Below, one piece after another: positions 42,330 to 51,737 of a stretch of DNA of 64,000 bases. The DNA comes from Vampirovibrionales bacterium (lineage in GTDB: Bacteria; Cyanobacteriota; Vampirovibrionia; Vampirovibrionales; Vampirovibrionaceae), in NCBI GenBank assembly GCA_016712355.1, contig JADJRF010000005.1:1550001-1614000 (forward strand), in the 5' to 3' direction. The first letter of the stretch is position 1. Each line of letters begins with the position of its first letter. The position numbers and the translations under genes are program-made. Under the pieces are notes generated by a model. That model worked only from the letters and a program-made list of their open reading frames with translations, did not search any database and was not told the origin of the DNA.

Positions 42330-42545
42330 GTGAAAATTAAGATCAAGGAAGTCGCCAAAACGAAAAAAGACTGGAGCCTGTACCGACTGGCGAAAGAGCT
42401 TTCTCTCCCCCAGCAGACGGTGTACTCGTGGGCCAGTGGCCGTACGCAACCCAGTTACGACAACATGGATCGCCTCTGCGATGCGCTGGATTGCGGCGTT
42501 GGAGACTTGTTCGAAGCGGATCCCGTTCAGCGCAAGCTGTTTTAA
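42330..42545 (+). CDS. Small XRE-type DNA-binding protein
   Basis: 71 residues from GTG at 42330, with GAGAGG about nine bases upstream; an upstream ATG at 42282 adds a hydrophobic stretch unlike this family. The helix-turn-helix reads SLYRLAKELSLPQQTVYSWA followed by SGRTQPSYDNMDRLCDALDC. Such short Cro/C1-like proteins act as transcription regulators, often of their own gene or a toxin partner; none is adjacent. TATACT (42272-42277) lies upstream as a possible -10. It sits divergently from mnmE and convergently with ruvA. Confidence 0.82.
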   Translation: MKIKIKEVAKTKKDWSLYRLAKELSLPQQTVYSWASGRTQPSYDNMDRLCDALDCGVGDLFEADPVQRKLF

Positions 42546-42570
42546 GCGCACTTATGCCAATAGCGCTGTT

Positions 42571-43215
42571 TCAGGCGCGCGCCAGCCAACGCAGCGCGTC
42601 TCGTAGCAAGGCTTCAGACGAGCTCGGCGCGGCGTGCCCTTCAGAGGCTTCATAAATGGCGTTCAGGCTGCGCCGAATTTCTTCGCCGTCGTATCCCAAC
42701 GACAGCAAGACGGCTTGTGCGTCGCGACACGCCTCGGTGTCGGGCAAACGGCCCACCCCCATAGCTTCCCCAGGATGCGTTATCGGCGCAATCTCGCGCC
42801 AGAGACGCATTTTTTCTTTTAGCTCTAACGTCATTTTTTGCGCGAGCTTGGGTCCTACGCCTTTGGCGGCGGTCAGCGGACGGTGATCTTCGGCAATGAC
42901 CGCCTGAGCAATGTCGCTGACGCCGATATCTCCGAGCAATGAGAGCGCCACGCGAACGCCCACGCCGCTAGCAGATTGCAGGATATTAAACAGATCGCGC
43001 TCATCGCGCCGTAAAAATCCGACCAGCGACATGGCGTCTTCACGTACGATCATGGCGGTATACAGAAACACGCGCTCGCCCGCCGCCGGGCATTGGCGCA
43101 CGACGCGAGACGTCGTCTGCGCAGCGTACCCGACGCCGTTGACGTCCACCACCACTGAGGCCCCTTGCGGGCTTTCCACAGCTTCCAGCAATACGCCGTT
43201 CAGGCAGACAATCAT
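42571..43215 (-). CDS. ruvA: Holliday junction protein RuvA
   Basis: 214 residues. N-terminal OB domain (MIVCLNGVLLE, VDVNGVGYAAQ), helix-hairpin-helix repeats (LFNILQSASGVGVRVALSLL and LTAAKGVGPKLAQKMTLELK) and the C-terminal RuvB-binding helices. It forms the tetramer that holds Holliday junctions for RuvB. The ATG overlaps the ispD stop by four bases; ruvB is not adjacent. Confidence 0.95.
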   Translation of the reverse strand: MIVCLNGVLLEAVESPQGASVVVDVNGVGYAAQTTSRVVRQCPAAGERVFLYTAMIVREDAMSLVGFLRRDERDLFNILQSASGVGVRVALSLLGDIGVSDIAQAVIAEDHRPLTAAKGVGPKLAQKMTLELKEKMRLWREIAPITHPGEAMGVGRLPDTEACRDAQAVLLSLGYDGEEIRRSLNAIYEASEGHAAPSSSEALLRDALRWLARA

Positions 43216-43958
43216 CGCGATGAATCTCCACGTTCAACCGCCGCATTATCCAACAGCAGCAGCGCCTCGGCCAGACGCAAGTCGTCTGGCGAGGTGATTT
43301 TCACGTTATCGGCCTCTCCCTGCGCCACGATCACCGGGCCAATGCCGGCCAATTCAAGCAACTGGGCGTCGTCCGTCACGGCGCAGTCGCGCGGCACTTC
43401 CTGATGAGCGGCCATTAATGCCGCGCGACGAAAAACCTGAGGCGTTTGCGCGCGCCATAAGCAAGCCCGCTCGACCGTGGCGTCGATGACGCCGCTGCCC
43501 GATGTGACGCGTTTGAGCGTGTCACTGACGTCTATTGCGACGACAACGCCCTGTACCTGACGCGTTTGCAGGGATTCAATGGCCGCATCAATTCGGGCCG
43601 GGCGAATCAGCGGGCGCGCGGCGTCATGCACCGCAACAATTGTCGCTGCGGGCGGCAAGGCGCGTAACGCATTCAAAACGGACTCTCGCCGGGTGTCGCC
43701 GCCTGGGGTGATGATGACCGGCTTGACGCTTGCGATCGCATCCAGCAACGCCTGAATAGCCGTATGCCGCTGTGGCCGCGCGGCGATGACGACGCCCTCA
43801 ATGCGACGAGCCGCGAGCAAGGCTTTCAGCGTTCGGCTCAGAACCGCTTCGCCCGCCAGCAAGGCAAACAGTTTATCGCTTTCGGCGGAAAACCGGCTGC
43901 CGGTTCCGCCGGCGGCGATCAGCGCCCATGCGTTGGCCTGCTGTTGCGATGGAATCAA
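43212..43958 (-). CDS. ispD: 2-C-methyl-D-erythritol 4-phosphate cytidylyltransferase
   Basis: 248 residues. The nucleotide-binding start ALIAAGGTGSRFSAESDKLF, AVHDAARPLIRP and AQTPQVFRRAAL match IspD. It makes CDP-methylerythritol in the non-mevalonate isoprenoid pathway. It is six bases after lysC and overlaps ruvA by four, so all three are one transcript. Confidence 0.94.
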   Translation of the reverse strand: MIPSQQQANAWALIAAGGTGSRFSAESDKLFALLAGEAVLSRTLKALLAARRIEGVVIAARPQRHTAIQALLDAIASVKPVIITPGGDTRRESVLNALRALPPAATIVAVHDAARPLIRPARIDAAIESLQTRQVQGVVVAIDVSDTLKRVTSGSGVIDATVERACLWRAQTPQVFRRAALMAAHQEVPRDCAVTDDAQLLELAGIGPVIVAQGEADNVKITSPDDLRLAEALLLLDNAAVERGDSSR

Positions 43959-43964
43959 ACGGAC

Positions 43965-45242
43965 TTAGTATCCCAGCTTCTGATTGACCAGCACTTCGGC
44001 CGAGGCTTCCGACTGCGGGAAAAATATATGGTGAATCTCCTGCACGGCGCGCTTGGCGTCAGATTTGGCGACCAGACAACTGATTTTGATCTCGCTGGTG
44101 GTGATCATCTTGATGTTAATGCTGGCAGCGGCCAACGACTTGAACATATCCGCCGCAATGCCGGGCCGATCCACCATCCCCGCGCCAACGATGCTGACTT
44201 TCGCCACGTCGGGATCGGTCAGGACGGCGCGCGCGCCGAGCTGCGCCTTGACCTCTTCCAGCGTCTGACTGGCGACCGGCAGGTCACTGACGCCAACTGT
44301 AAAGGCAATATCGTTGGTATGTTCGCCGCCGGGGCCATCATGGCTGGGCAGCGATTGAATAATCATATCCACGCTGACGTTGCGCGCGGCAAGCTTGCCA
44401 AAGACGTCGGCCGCCACGCCCGGGCGGTCCGGCACGCCGGTCAGCGCCAGGCGGGCCTGATTCTCATCACACGCAATGCCTGCCACAGGTCGTTCCAGTT
44501 CCATCGGGTCCACTCCTAGCACCATTGTTCCGGGATCATCCAAGTCAAACGTGCTGCGTACGAACAGTTTGACGTTAAACTTGCGCGCCGTCTCCACCGA
44601 ACGCGGATGCAGCACTTTGGCTCCGACGCGCGCCAGCTCGAGCATTTCGACATAGGCCATGCGATCCTGCTTGACGGCGTGAGGCACAATGCGCGGATCC
44701 GTCGAGAAAACCCCGCGAACGTCGGTATAAATATCGCAACGATCAGCGTTGAGCGCCCCGGCAAGGGCGACTGCGGACGTATCCGATCCGCCGCGCCCTA
44801 GGGTGGTGATGTTACCCGCGCTGTCAATGCCTTGAAAGCCAGTCACAATTACAATCACGCCGTCGTCCAACAGGCGTCGCATTTCCCCGGTTTCGATCTC
44901 GACAATGCGCGCGCGGTTAAACAGGTCTTCGGTGCGGATACCGGCTTGTCCCCCATTGAGGCCGACCGCCTTGTAGCCCATCGCGTTAAGGGTCACCGCC
45001 AGAAGGGCTGTGGTCACCATCTCGCCGGTCGCCAGCAGCGCATCGTAATCGCGCCCGCACGGATGCTCCATGACCTGAGACGCCAGCGCAACCAGCCCGT
45101 CGGTGGTCTTGCCCATCGCAGAGACCACGGCGACTACCTGATCGCCTTGATCGTAAGCGTCCGCGACAATGCGCGCCACGCGACGGATCTTGTCAACGTC
45201 GGCGACTGAACTGCCGCCAAATTTCTGGACGATGAGGGACAT
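43965..45242 (-). CDS. lysC: Aspartate kinase
   Basis: 425 residues from ATG at 45242 (MSLIVQKFGGSSVADVDKIR); the longer in-frame extension does not look coding. The kinase domain has TLGRGGSDTSAVALAGALNA and IYTDVRGVFSTDPRIV; two ACT domains follow (about 265-425), with SIVGAGMVDRPGIAADMFKS in the second. It makes aspartyl phosphate for lysine, threonine and methionine and is usually feedback-inhibited through the ACT domains. First gene of lysC-ispD-ruvA. No lysine riboswitch is visible in the short upstream region. Confidence 0.96.
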   Translation of the reverse strand: MSLIVQKFGGSSVADVDKIRRVARIVADAYDQGDQVVAVVSAMGKTTDGLVALASQVMEHPCGRDYDALLATGEMVTTALLAVTLNAMGYKAVGLNGGQAGIRTEDLFNRARIVEIETGEMRRLLDDGVIVIVTGFQGIDSAGNITTLGRGGSDTSAVALAGALNADRCDIYTDVRGVFSTDPRIVPHAVKQDRMAYVEMLELARVGAKVLHPRSVETARKFNVKLFVRSTFDLDDPGTMVLGVDPMELERPVAGIACDENQARLALTGVPDRPGVAADVFGKLAARNVSVDMIIQSLPSHDGPGGEHTNDIAFTVGVSDLPVASQTLEEVKAQLGARAVLTDPDVAKVSIVGAGMVDRPGIAADMFKSLAAASINIKMITTSEIKISCLVAKSDAKRAVQEIHHIFFPQSEASAEVLVNQKLGY

Positions 45243-45488
45243 AGGGCAAACGCTTTCTATTGGCCTTCGTCTGAACACGATAGCAGGCCCGCAATCCCTT
45301 GACAAGGCGCTGCGCCGCATTTTGCGTCGTGGCTCGCGCCTGTTGACGCCGCTTTAACGTATTTGGCAGCGTTCAGCGCAGAAGATACACCCTTTGGCCA
45401 TGGCGACTTCCATCTCCAGATTAATGACGGTTGTCGTAGATAGCTCTACTCTGAAACTAGTCGTATCCCATCATAGGAGCCGTCCCCG

Positions 45489-45764
45489 ATGAGAGCCTTT
45501 TTCAGTTCACTTCCATTCTCAGGGCTCGAAACGCCAGCCGACATCACGTTTCGTCACGTGAACGCCGAGGCGACGCGGGGAGTGGAATACGCGCAACCCG
45601 AGGCCTGTTTCATTACCCATCGCGATGCCGAACGCTGCACTCAGGCGCTGCTTGCCGATTCGCCGCTTTCGCCGCAGGGTCCGCAACTTTCGCCTCACTT
45701 GCGCTTTCCCGTACGCTCTGAGTCGGGATCGCAGCGAATCTGGAGGGGGCAATGGCGGCCATAA
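45489..45764 (+). CDS. Small unknown protein
   Basis: 91 residues, with AGGAG nine bases before the ATG. Contains two Cys and a basic Arg-rich C-terminus (RSESGSQRIWRGQWRP). No signal peptide or membrane segment. The good ribosome site argues for a real gene, but there is no recognised family. A perfect small hairpin (GTAGA-TAGC-TCTAC) lies upstream at about 45437-45450. Confidence 0.5.
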   Translation: MRAFFSSLPFSGLETPADITFRHVNAEATRGVEYAQPEACFITHRDAERCTQALLADSPLSPQGPQLSPHLRFPVRSESGSQRIWRGQWRP

Positions 45765-45850
45765 ATCCGATTCTCCCCTATCCAGGGGGCCTCGGTGAAA
45801 GCGCTTTTCGTTACAATGGCGGTTCGTGAGCGTTTAATTTAACGAGTCGA

Positions 45851-47005
45851 GTGGGGGCGAGAGCGCTTTTGAACGCCCGGCCGCAAATTGCATCGCAATC
45901 GTCAGGCGCGCTGGCCCTGGCGGGGTCGGCGGCGGGCCACGCGGCGAAAAACATCCAAAGCCTTACCGGGTTGCGGTTTTATGCGGCTTTTTCGGTCTTT
46001 TTCTCCCACATGTATCACTTCGGGTATTTTGGCGTTGAAGGGCCTGCCCGTCTTCTTTTTGCAGGAATAGGCCATTTAGGCGTGTCGCTGTTCTACGTGT
46101 TGAGCGGCTTTGTTTTGCTGATCCGCTATCACGATAGTTTCGCCGAAGGCGCTGGCCTCAAACGTTTCTACGTCGCGCGTCTGGCGCGGATTTATCCTGC
46201 TTTTATCGCCACGGGACTCTTAGCGATTCCTATCGAGTTTTTCTCGCCCTATCGAGGGCAAATGCTCTGGACGCTGGGCGCAAACGCGACGCTGACGCAT
46301 TGTCTTTCGCCGCAGACCTGTGGTCGTCTCAATGACGTGGGCTGGAGCGTGGGCGTAGAGGCGGCTTTTTATGTTCTGTTCCCGCTGTTACTGGCATGGC
46401 TGCGTCCGGGCTGGAAACTCGGGGCGTCTATGGTCTTGGTTACGGGAGGCGTCGTCGCGCTTCAGATGCTTGGCCATGGCGGCTTCTGGGCGAGTGATCG
46501 CTTTTTTATTAATCGCGTGCCGGAGTTTTTCTGCGGGATGCTGGCAGGGGCTTTCTTCCTGCGTGGAAAATCCTTGCCCGGCGCGAATCGCGTGATCGGG
46601 TTGCGCGTATGGATTACCGTGCTGGCTGGCATTCTCGCGCTAGCTCCCCTGTGGCTGGAAGCGTTTCACCTGACGCCGTATTATTATCTATGCCTGATGC
46701 TGCCTTCTTCGTTGCTTATCAGCGTGTTGGCTTGTGGCGAGCGACAAGGCGTTTCTCTTCGTCTCTTCACTGCGGCAGCCATTGTCTTTGGCGGGGATAT
46801 CAGCTACTCGTTTTACCTGCTGCATAACCTGCTATTGCGGTATTTGCGCCATGGCAGCGCCGTTGTTTTTCATGCGTCGCTTGCGGATACGCCCCTCTGG
46901 ATGCAGCTGGGACTGGCCAGCCTGGCGCTTGTCAGCGCGTTAATCGGGTCTGCGCTTCTGTATCGTTACGTCGAAAAGCCCGGGCGCCAGAAACTGCGCG
47001 CGTGA
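45851..47005 (+). CDS. Acyltransferase family 3 membrane protein
   Basis: 384 residues from GTG at 45851. About ten hydrophobic segments. The acyltransferase-3 (OafA/YrhL) signature is visible: SLTGLRFYAAFSVFFSHMYH near residue 36, GVSLFYVLSGFVLLIRY, RLARIYPAFI, and SVGVEAAFYVLFPLLLAW. These proteins move acetyl or other acyl groups across the membrane onto surface glycans or lipids. The N-terminal 35 or so residues may be over-extended. Standing alone between two unlike genes, its acceptor cannot be inferred. Confidence 0.88.
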   Translation: MGARALLNARPQIASQSSGALALAGSAAGHAAKNIQSLTGLRFYAAFSVFFSHMYHFGYFGVEGPARLLFAGIGHLGVSLFYVLSGFVLLIRYHDSFAEGAGLKRFYVARLARIYPAFIATGLLAIPIEFFSPYRGQMLWTLGANATLTHCLSPQTCGRLNDVGWSVGVEAAFYVLFPLLLAWLRPGWKLGASMVLVTGGVVALQMLGHGGFWASDRFFINRVPEFFCGMLAGAFFLRGKSLPGANRVIGLRVWITVLAGILALAPLWLEAFHLTPYYYLCLMLPSSLLISVLACGERQGVSLRLFTAAAIVFGGDISYSFYLLHNLLLRYLRHGSAVVFHASLADTPLWMQLGLASLALVSALIGSALLYRYVEKPGRQKLRA

Positions 47006-47023
47006 CTCGGGTAAGCAATCGGC

Positions 47024-50000
47024 TTACGGCAGCCATTCAAAATCGTGGATGGCGCTGGTATCTTCCAGCGAGCCCTTGATTTTGACTTGGAATCGCGAGC
47101 GCTCGCCGGGCCGCCCGCCAAAGCCGGGCACATAGCCGACGCCCGGCACAAAGGATAGAATGCCGCCGTTTTTCACGCCCGGCAGGAAGCCGACGCCTGG
47201 CAGGTAACGCAGGAGGCTGCGCAGACTGAGTTTGCCCAGTTTGCCAAGCGCGCCGCTGACATCCTGGCTCATGGCGCCGGTTACCTTCAGGTTCGCCTGC
47301 GCGTCTTTCAGGCCAATGCGGCCAGCAATCAGCAGATCCAGATTTTCGCCGTCTGAAAGCAAATCAGTGGTGTAAGCCTGCCCTTGGGCGATGCGCAACG
47401 TGCCCGACAGCTCAGTAAAATAATTGGTGTTAAACGGGGTCATCGTACGGAGCAGATTATTTAAACTCAGGCCAATCACGCCGCCGCGCAAGACGTTGAC
47501 GGCTGTCAGCAACGTCTCGAGCTTGGCAATAGCAGGCAAACGACCGTCTGTGATGACAAAAGACGCGTCGCCGTTGACGTTATTGGTCATTTCTTCATCG
47601 GTTGCGCCTTGCGTGGTAAAGCGAATCACGCCTTTCAGGTCGCCGAAAATCTGGTTGGGCGCGTTTAACAAGGCGCGCGCCAACGCATTGGCCTTGACCC
47701 CGGAGGCTTCAAGCGTGACCTGGGTAAACTGATTGTCCAGCGGCGTGATCGCCAGATGACCCTTAAGTTTGCCGCCTGCTACGTCCGCCTTGGCGTCGAG
47801 TAATTCAAAAAAGCCTGAGCTGGCAAGATTCATCCGGGCCCGGACGCTATTGACGAGGACGTTGTCGTAAACGGCTTCGTCGAGGGCGACGCTGGCGTCT
47901 TCAAACAGCACAGGCGCCTGGGGATCCGTCGGCTTGCGCGGTCCGAATAATGGCGTCAGAAAGCCTGCCGTCAGGCGCTGATTCACCACTTCGCGCACGT
48001 ACGTTTGCCACGCCGCCACGACGAATTGCCGTCCCGTGATCGCGACGTCTTTGAGCGGCAGCGGGAAGGCGGCGACGTCGTCAATGGCGCCTTTTGCCGC
48101 GATATCGACGCCGGGTAACGCCAGTCTGGAGAAATCAAAATGACCGTCGATGCCTTCCAGTACCACGCGCCCGCTTGCTTCCACGATGCGCAGCGGCTGC
48201 GACGAGAGTTTATCCAGATCAAGGACTCCCAGCACGACCGCGTCTTCCTGATTATGACCTTGCGCCACGAGATTGCCCGACAGGCTTCCGGCCATATCGC
48301 CTGCGGCCAGTCCCAGCCGTGGTCCTAGCAGGGTCAGATTCAGGGGCGTTGAGGTCGCCAGAGAGAGTTGCCCGTGGCGATGCGTCTCGTTAAACGGCTG
48401 CTCAAGAGCCCCCTCAAACGTGAGACGGCCCGCGTCCGCGAAATCCACCTCGCCCGCATCGATGGCCAGCCGCTGCGCGCCGAGCGACAGCGCCGCGTTT
48501 GCCGTCATTAGCGCGCTGTTTTCCCTCTGCCAGTGAGACGTAAAGGGGCCTGTGATTGTGTTGTCGCGAGCATTGCGCCGCCCTTCAAAACGCGCCTCGC
48601 CGTTGAATTCGCGCGCGCGCGCGGTTAAACCGGCGGAAACCGTCTGAATCACTCCCTCGCCGTTGCGCCATGTCATTGCCAGTTGCCCGTTTACCGGCCC
48701 CCACTGCGCAGATTCCCCAAAGGGACCGCCGATTTTCTCAAATCGAAGGGTCGCGCGTCCGCCTGCTTCAGTCACATTTGCTGTCAAAGCAGCCTCACCG
48801 GTTAAAGGCCGTTTTTCGGATGCCGCGCGCAGGAGCGGCAGGCTGTGATCAAGCCCATTGATCCGCGCCAGCGATCGCAAGCTGCTGGGACCGCTGTCCA
48901 GCGTCAGATCGTAATGACCTGTGTTGGGATTCAACACGCCTTGCAGGCTGACGAGGACATCGCCCAACTGCGCCTGGGTCGGACGCAGCCTTATGACGCT
49001 GTTGCGATCCACGACCCAATCGGCTTGCTGGACAGAAACCCGATCGCTGCCGCCGGGCGTCAGCAGAAAAGAAGCGTTTCGCAGGCGAATGCTTCCGCTT
49101 TTCAGCGTGGGAGAAATTAAAACGGGTTGAGACGCCCCCTGGGGCAGCTCGCCGCCGAGAAATACGTCTACATCGGCGGATCCGCGCGCATCGCGCTCGC
49201 GCAGCGCCATAAGCCCCGGCGCCAGCGTTGACAGACGGCTTACCAAGGCCGCAATATCCCCCGATGCGGTTAAATGCGCCTGATAGCGCCGAAACGCCAT
49301 CGGATTGCGCGCATCGCGATCGATGGCTCCATCCAGCCGAAAGCGGGTCCCCTGCCACAGGCCGCGAATGCCGGAAAGCGTCAGTTGAGAAGACGTCAGG
49401 CGCAGCGTTCCTTCCAGGCCGCTGAGCCCCATCAAGGCGTTCCCGGGCGAAAGCGCCACTTGGCGCAGCGTCCACTGACCACTGAACGCCGGATTCTGCA
49501 ATAAACCCGTGATGCTTAATGCGCCGCTGAGCGTGCCCGAAGTGTTGAGGGTTGCCAGCGTCTGAAGCCCTTGCGGCGGCCGCGCGCTCAGTCGGGACGC
49601 CAGCAGCGCCGATTGACGCAGGGTTTCGACCGGCATGGCCGTCATCGTCATTTTCGCCGCGATGGTTTCGCGTCCGCGCGCCGCTCGTGAAATCACCCCG
49701 GACAGGCTGACCGGCGCGTTCAGCAGGCGAAAGCCAACGCTTTGCAGCGCAATGGTTTTCCCTTTAAAAATCGCATGGCCGGTTAATCCGCTGGCCAGTG
49801 CGCGGAATCCGCTCGATGTTGCGGCGTCAGGCGCGCGGACGACGCCTTGACGAATCCAGGCGTCTCCTTCCCAGTCGGGGTTTGAGGCTGCGCCTGTGGC
49901 TCGTAAGCGCGCCGACAGTCGGCCTTCGTAACGTCCGCGCTGAAGCCAGTCCGGGATAGGATTGCCCTGCGCGCGCGCCAGTTGCCGCGCCAGTCCGCTC

Positions 50001-51535
50001 ATTAACGAAACATCCTGCCCTTCCAGCGTCAGCGCGCCGTCGATCAGGGCGTTGGTCTTACGGTCAATGGTCCCGGACAGATCCAGCGCGCCGTCTAAGA
50101 GTCGACCGCGCAGGTCGCGGGCGGTGACGCGTTTGCCGTTGAAGGCGATTTGCCCGCTGAGATCCTGCGCCAGCGCCTGAGCCGATAGCGCCGGAATCGT
50201 TGCGGACACGTCGCTGAGTCGCAGGCTGCCTTTTAAGTCTGGATCCAGCAATCGCCCCTGCAGGTCGATGGCGCCATTGAGCTTGCCGCGAATGGCGCGC
50301 AGGGCTTGCGCGGTTTGCGCGTCGGGCGCGGGCAACGCCCGTAAGGTCGACAGGGAGAAATCCGTAATGGCGACGCGCAGGCGGGCTTTGGCGGCGCGCA
50401 AGTCGGACTGGGGCTGGTCCAGCGCCTTCGGGTTCTCAATCTCGCCTGAAATATGTAAAGCGTCTGACAGTTTAGAATTCTTGCCGTCGATCGTTCGTCG
50501 GGACAAGCGAATCAAAATATCCGAGAGCCGTCGTCGTCCCTCTGCGCGAAAAGACGCTTGCAACGCGCCGGGAGGCGCTTGTCCGCCGTCCTCGCCGCGA
50601 CGCCAGTTCAAGGGCTGGCGCGTTTGCGCAAACACGCTGACGGTTTCCTGAATCCGGTCGTTTGCCTGTCCTCCCCAGAAACCGGACGCGCGGCGATACT
50701 GAGCGCTAAGCGTTTCGATCCTGCCTTGCGCCGTAATGCCGGGATGAATCGCCAGAGCCTCCAGCCATTCGCCTGCCACAGCGGGATCGATATTGCGCGC
50801 GCGTAGATCCAGCGCGCTGACTGGACTTTTTGCAGCGGGCTCGCCTTGGGAAATCACCATCGACGCCCAGCCCTCGCCCAGTGCGCGTTGCAGTCCTCCC
50901 GTCAGCGACGTCTGCCACAGCGCCGCTTCGCCGGAGACGGCGATGTCGCGATCGCTGGCTAAATGCGCCAGCTTCATATTGCTGCTGCGTCCTATCACAT
51001 AGCGATCGGCGATGGCCCAGGGGCCCAGACGGCCATCCATACGTTCAATCGCAAGCGAAAAATCCTGGAGCGTGACCGGTTGCTTCTCTTCCGGCGGCGG
51101 TTTCTGAAGCGGTTTAAACGGCGGGCGCGTCGGCATATCCACATGGAGCGTCTCAATTTCTCCGCGCCCCAGCTCGGGCGTGCCGCCGATCAGCATCGGC
51201 CAATACCGGGCGATGAGGGCCGCCTGTTGAGCGCGGGCCACGGGCTTGGCGCCCGGATCCAGCAGCGTCGCTTCGGAGAAAAACACCCGAGCGCCCTGCC
51301 ACGTCAGCGTCACGACGGGCCGGCTCAAGCGCAGGCGCCAACCGGGTTGCGTCATCAGCGCATTCGGCGTTTCCTGCTCAATACGCGCGCGTAACGCGTC
51401 GAGGTCGACAAAACGCGGGATTAAACGCTCAATGCCGCGCGCCGCTAACCACAAAAGCGCGCACGTCAGCGCCGTCGCCAGGACGATACGCCAAAATCCA
51501 AAGGACCGCTTGAAGGCCATGCCTATGCTTGCCAT
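47024..51535 (-). CDS. Giant AsmA/TamB-like envelope protein
   Basis: 1,503 residues from ATG at 51535; a TTG at 51547 and an ATG at 51520 are alternatives. One N-terminal membrane segment (about residues 16-36, IVLATALTCALLWLAARG) is followed by a long repetitive beta-rich periplasmic region, as in AsmA, YhdP and TamB, which form grooves that carry phospholipids between the membranes. The C-terminal 250 residues resemble the AsmA C-terminal domain (RGGVIGLSLNNLL, LLIAGRIGLKDAQANLKVTGAM), then the unusual repeat LPGVGFLPGVKN / VPGVGYVPGFGG near the end. Supports a diderm envelope. Subfamily not certain. Confidence 0.82.
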   Translation of the reverse strand: MASIGMAFKRSFGFWRIVLATALTCALLWLAARGIERLIPRFVDLDALRARIEQETPNALMTQPGWRLRLSRPVVTLTWQGARVFFSEATLLDPGAKPVARAQQAALIARYWPMLIGGTPELGRGEIETLHVDMPTRPPFKPLQKPPPEEKQPVTLQDFSLAIERMDGRLGPWAIADRYVIGRSSNMKLAHLASDRDIAVSGEAALWQTSLTGGLQRALGEGWASMVISQGEPAAKSPVSALDLRARNIDPAVAGEWLEALAIHPGITAQGRIETLSAQYRRASGFWGGQANDRIQETVSVFAQTRQPLNWRRGEDGGQAPPGALQASFRAEGRRRLSDILIRLSRRTIDGKNSKLSDALHISGEIENPKALDQPQSDLRAAKARLRVAITDFSLSTLRALPAPDAQTAQALRAIRGKLNGAIDLQGRLLDPDLKGSLRLSDVSATIPALSAQALAQDLSGQIAFNGKRVTARDLRGRLLDGALDLSGTIDRKTNALIDGALTLEGQDVSLMSGLARQLARAQGNPIPDWLQRGRYEGRLSARLRATGAASNPDWEGDAWIRQGVVRAPDAATSSGFRALASGLTGHAIFKGKTIALQSVGFRLLNAPVSLSGVISRAARGRETIAAKMTMTAMPVETLRQSALLASRLSARPPQGLQTLATLNTSGTLSGALSITGLLQNPAFSGQWTLRQVALSPGNALMGLSGLEGTLRLTSSQLTLSGIRGLWQGTRFRLDGAIDRDARNPMAFRRYQAHLTASGDIAALVSRLSTLAPGLMALRERDARGSADVDVFLGGELPQGASQPVLISPTLKSGSIRLRNASFLLTPGGSDRVSVQQADWVVDRNSVIRLRPTQAQLGDVLVSLQGVLNPNTGHYDLTLDSGPSSLRSLARINGLDHSLPLLRAASEKRPLTGEAALTANVTEAGGRATLRFEKIGGPFGESAQWGPVNGQLAMTWRNGEGVIQTVSAGLTARAREFNGEARFEGRRNARDNTITGPFTSHWQRENSALMTANAALSLGAQRLAIDAGEVDFADAGRLTFEGALEQPFNETHRHGQLSLATSTPLNLTLLGPRLGLAAGDMAGSLSGNLVAQGHNQEDAVVLGVLDLDKLSSQPLRIVEASGRVVLEGIDGHFDFSRLALPGVDIAAKGAIDDVAAFPLPLKDVAITGRQFVVAAWQTYVREVVNQRLTAGFLTPLFGPRKPTDPQAPVLFEDASVALDEAVYDNVLVNSVRARMNLASSGFFELLDAKADVAGGKLKGHLAITPLDNQFTQVTLEASGVKANALARALLNAPNQIFGDLKGVIRFTTQGATDEEMTNNVNGDASFVITDGRLPAIAKLETLLTAVNVLRGGVIGLSLNNLLRTMTPFNTNYFTELSGTLRIAQGQAYTTDLLSDGENLDLLIAGRIGLKDAQANLKVTGAMSQDVSGALGKLGKLSLRSLLRYLPGVGFLPGVKNGGILSFVPGVGYVPGFGGRPGERSRFQVKIKGSLEDTSAIHDFEWLP

Positions 51536-51600
51536 CCCGTGTATCAACGCTCCCTATCCTAACGAAGACGCGCGCCGAAAGCTTAAAAAATTGGGGAGCG

Positions 51601-51737
51601 TCGTATAACTTTACAATAATTAACAAATTTAATCCAAAGAACAATTCAACTCTTAATAATGTTTTTATTTTTATATATTTTGATTTTCCCGTTTCTGGGA
51701 TGATCTTCCGCAATATGAATCGAGAGGGTTTTGTATC
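51601..51737 (+). promoter_or_regulatory. Strongly A/T-rich region upstream of the 181-residue gene
   Basis: Only 12 of 60 bases are G or C at 51601-51660, and 51661-51690 continues with T runs and TATATA; the flanks are G/C-rich. It resembles an UP-element or nucleoid-protein site and probably contains the promoter of the following gene, although no clear -35/-10 pair is chosen. Confidence 0.4.

Noticed and set aside
45243..45488. Possible lysine riboswitch upstream of lysC
   Set aside because: The region is short, lacks the conserved helices of the lysine element and shows no terminator in front of lysC.
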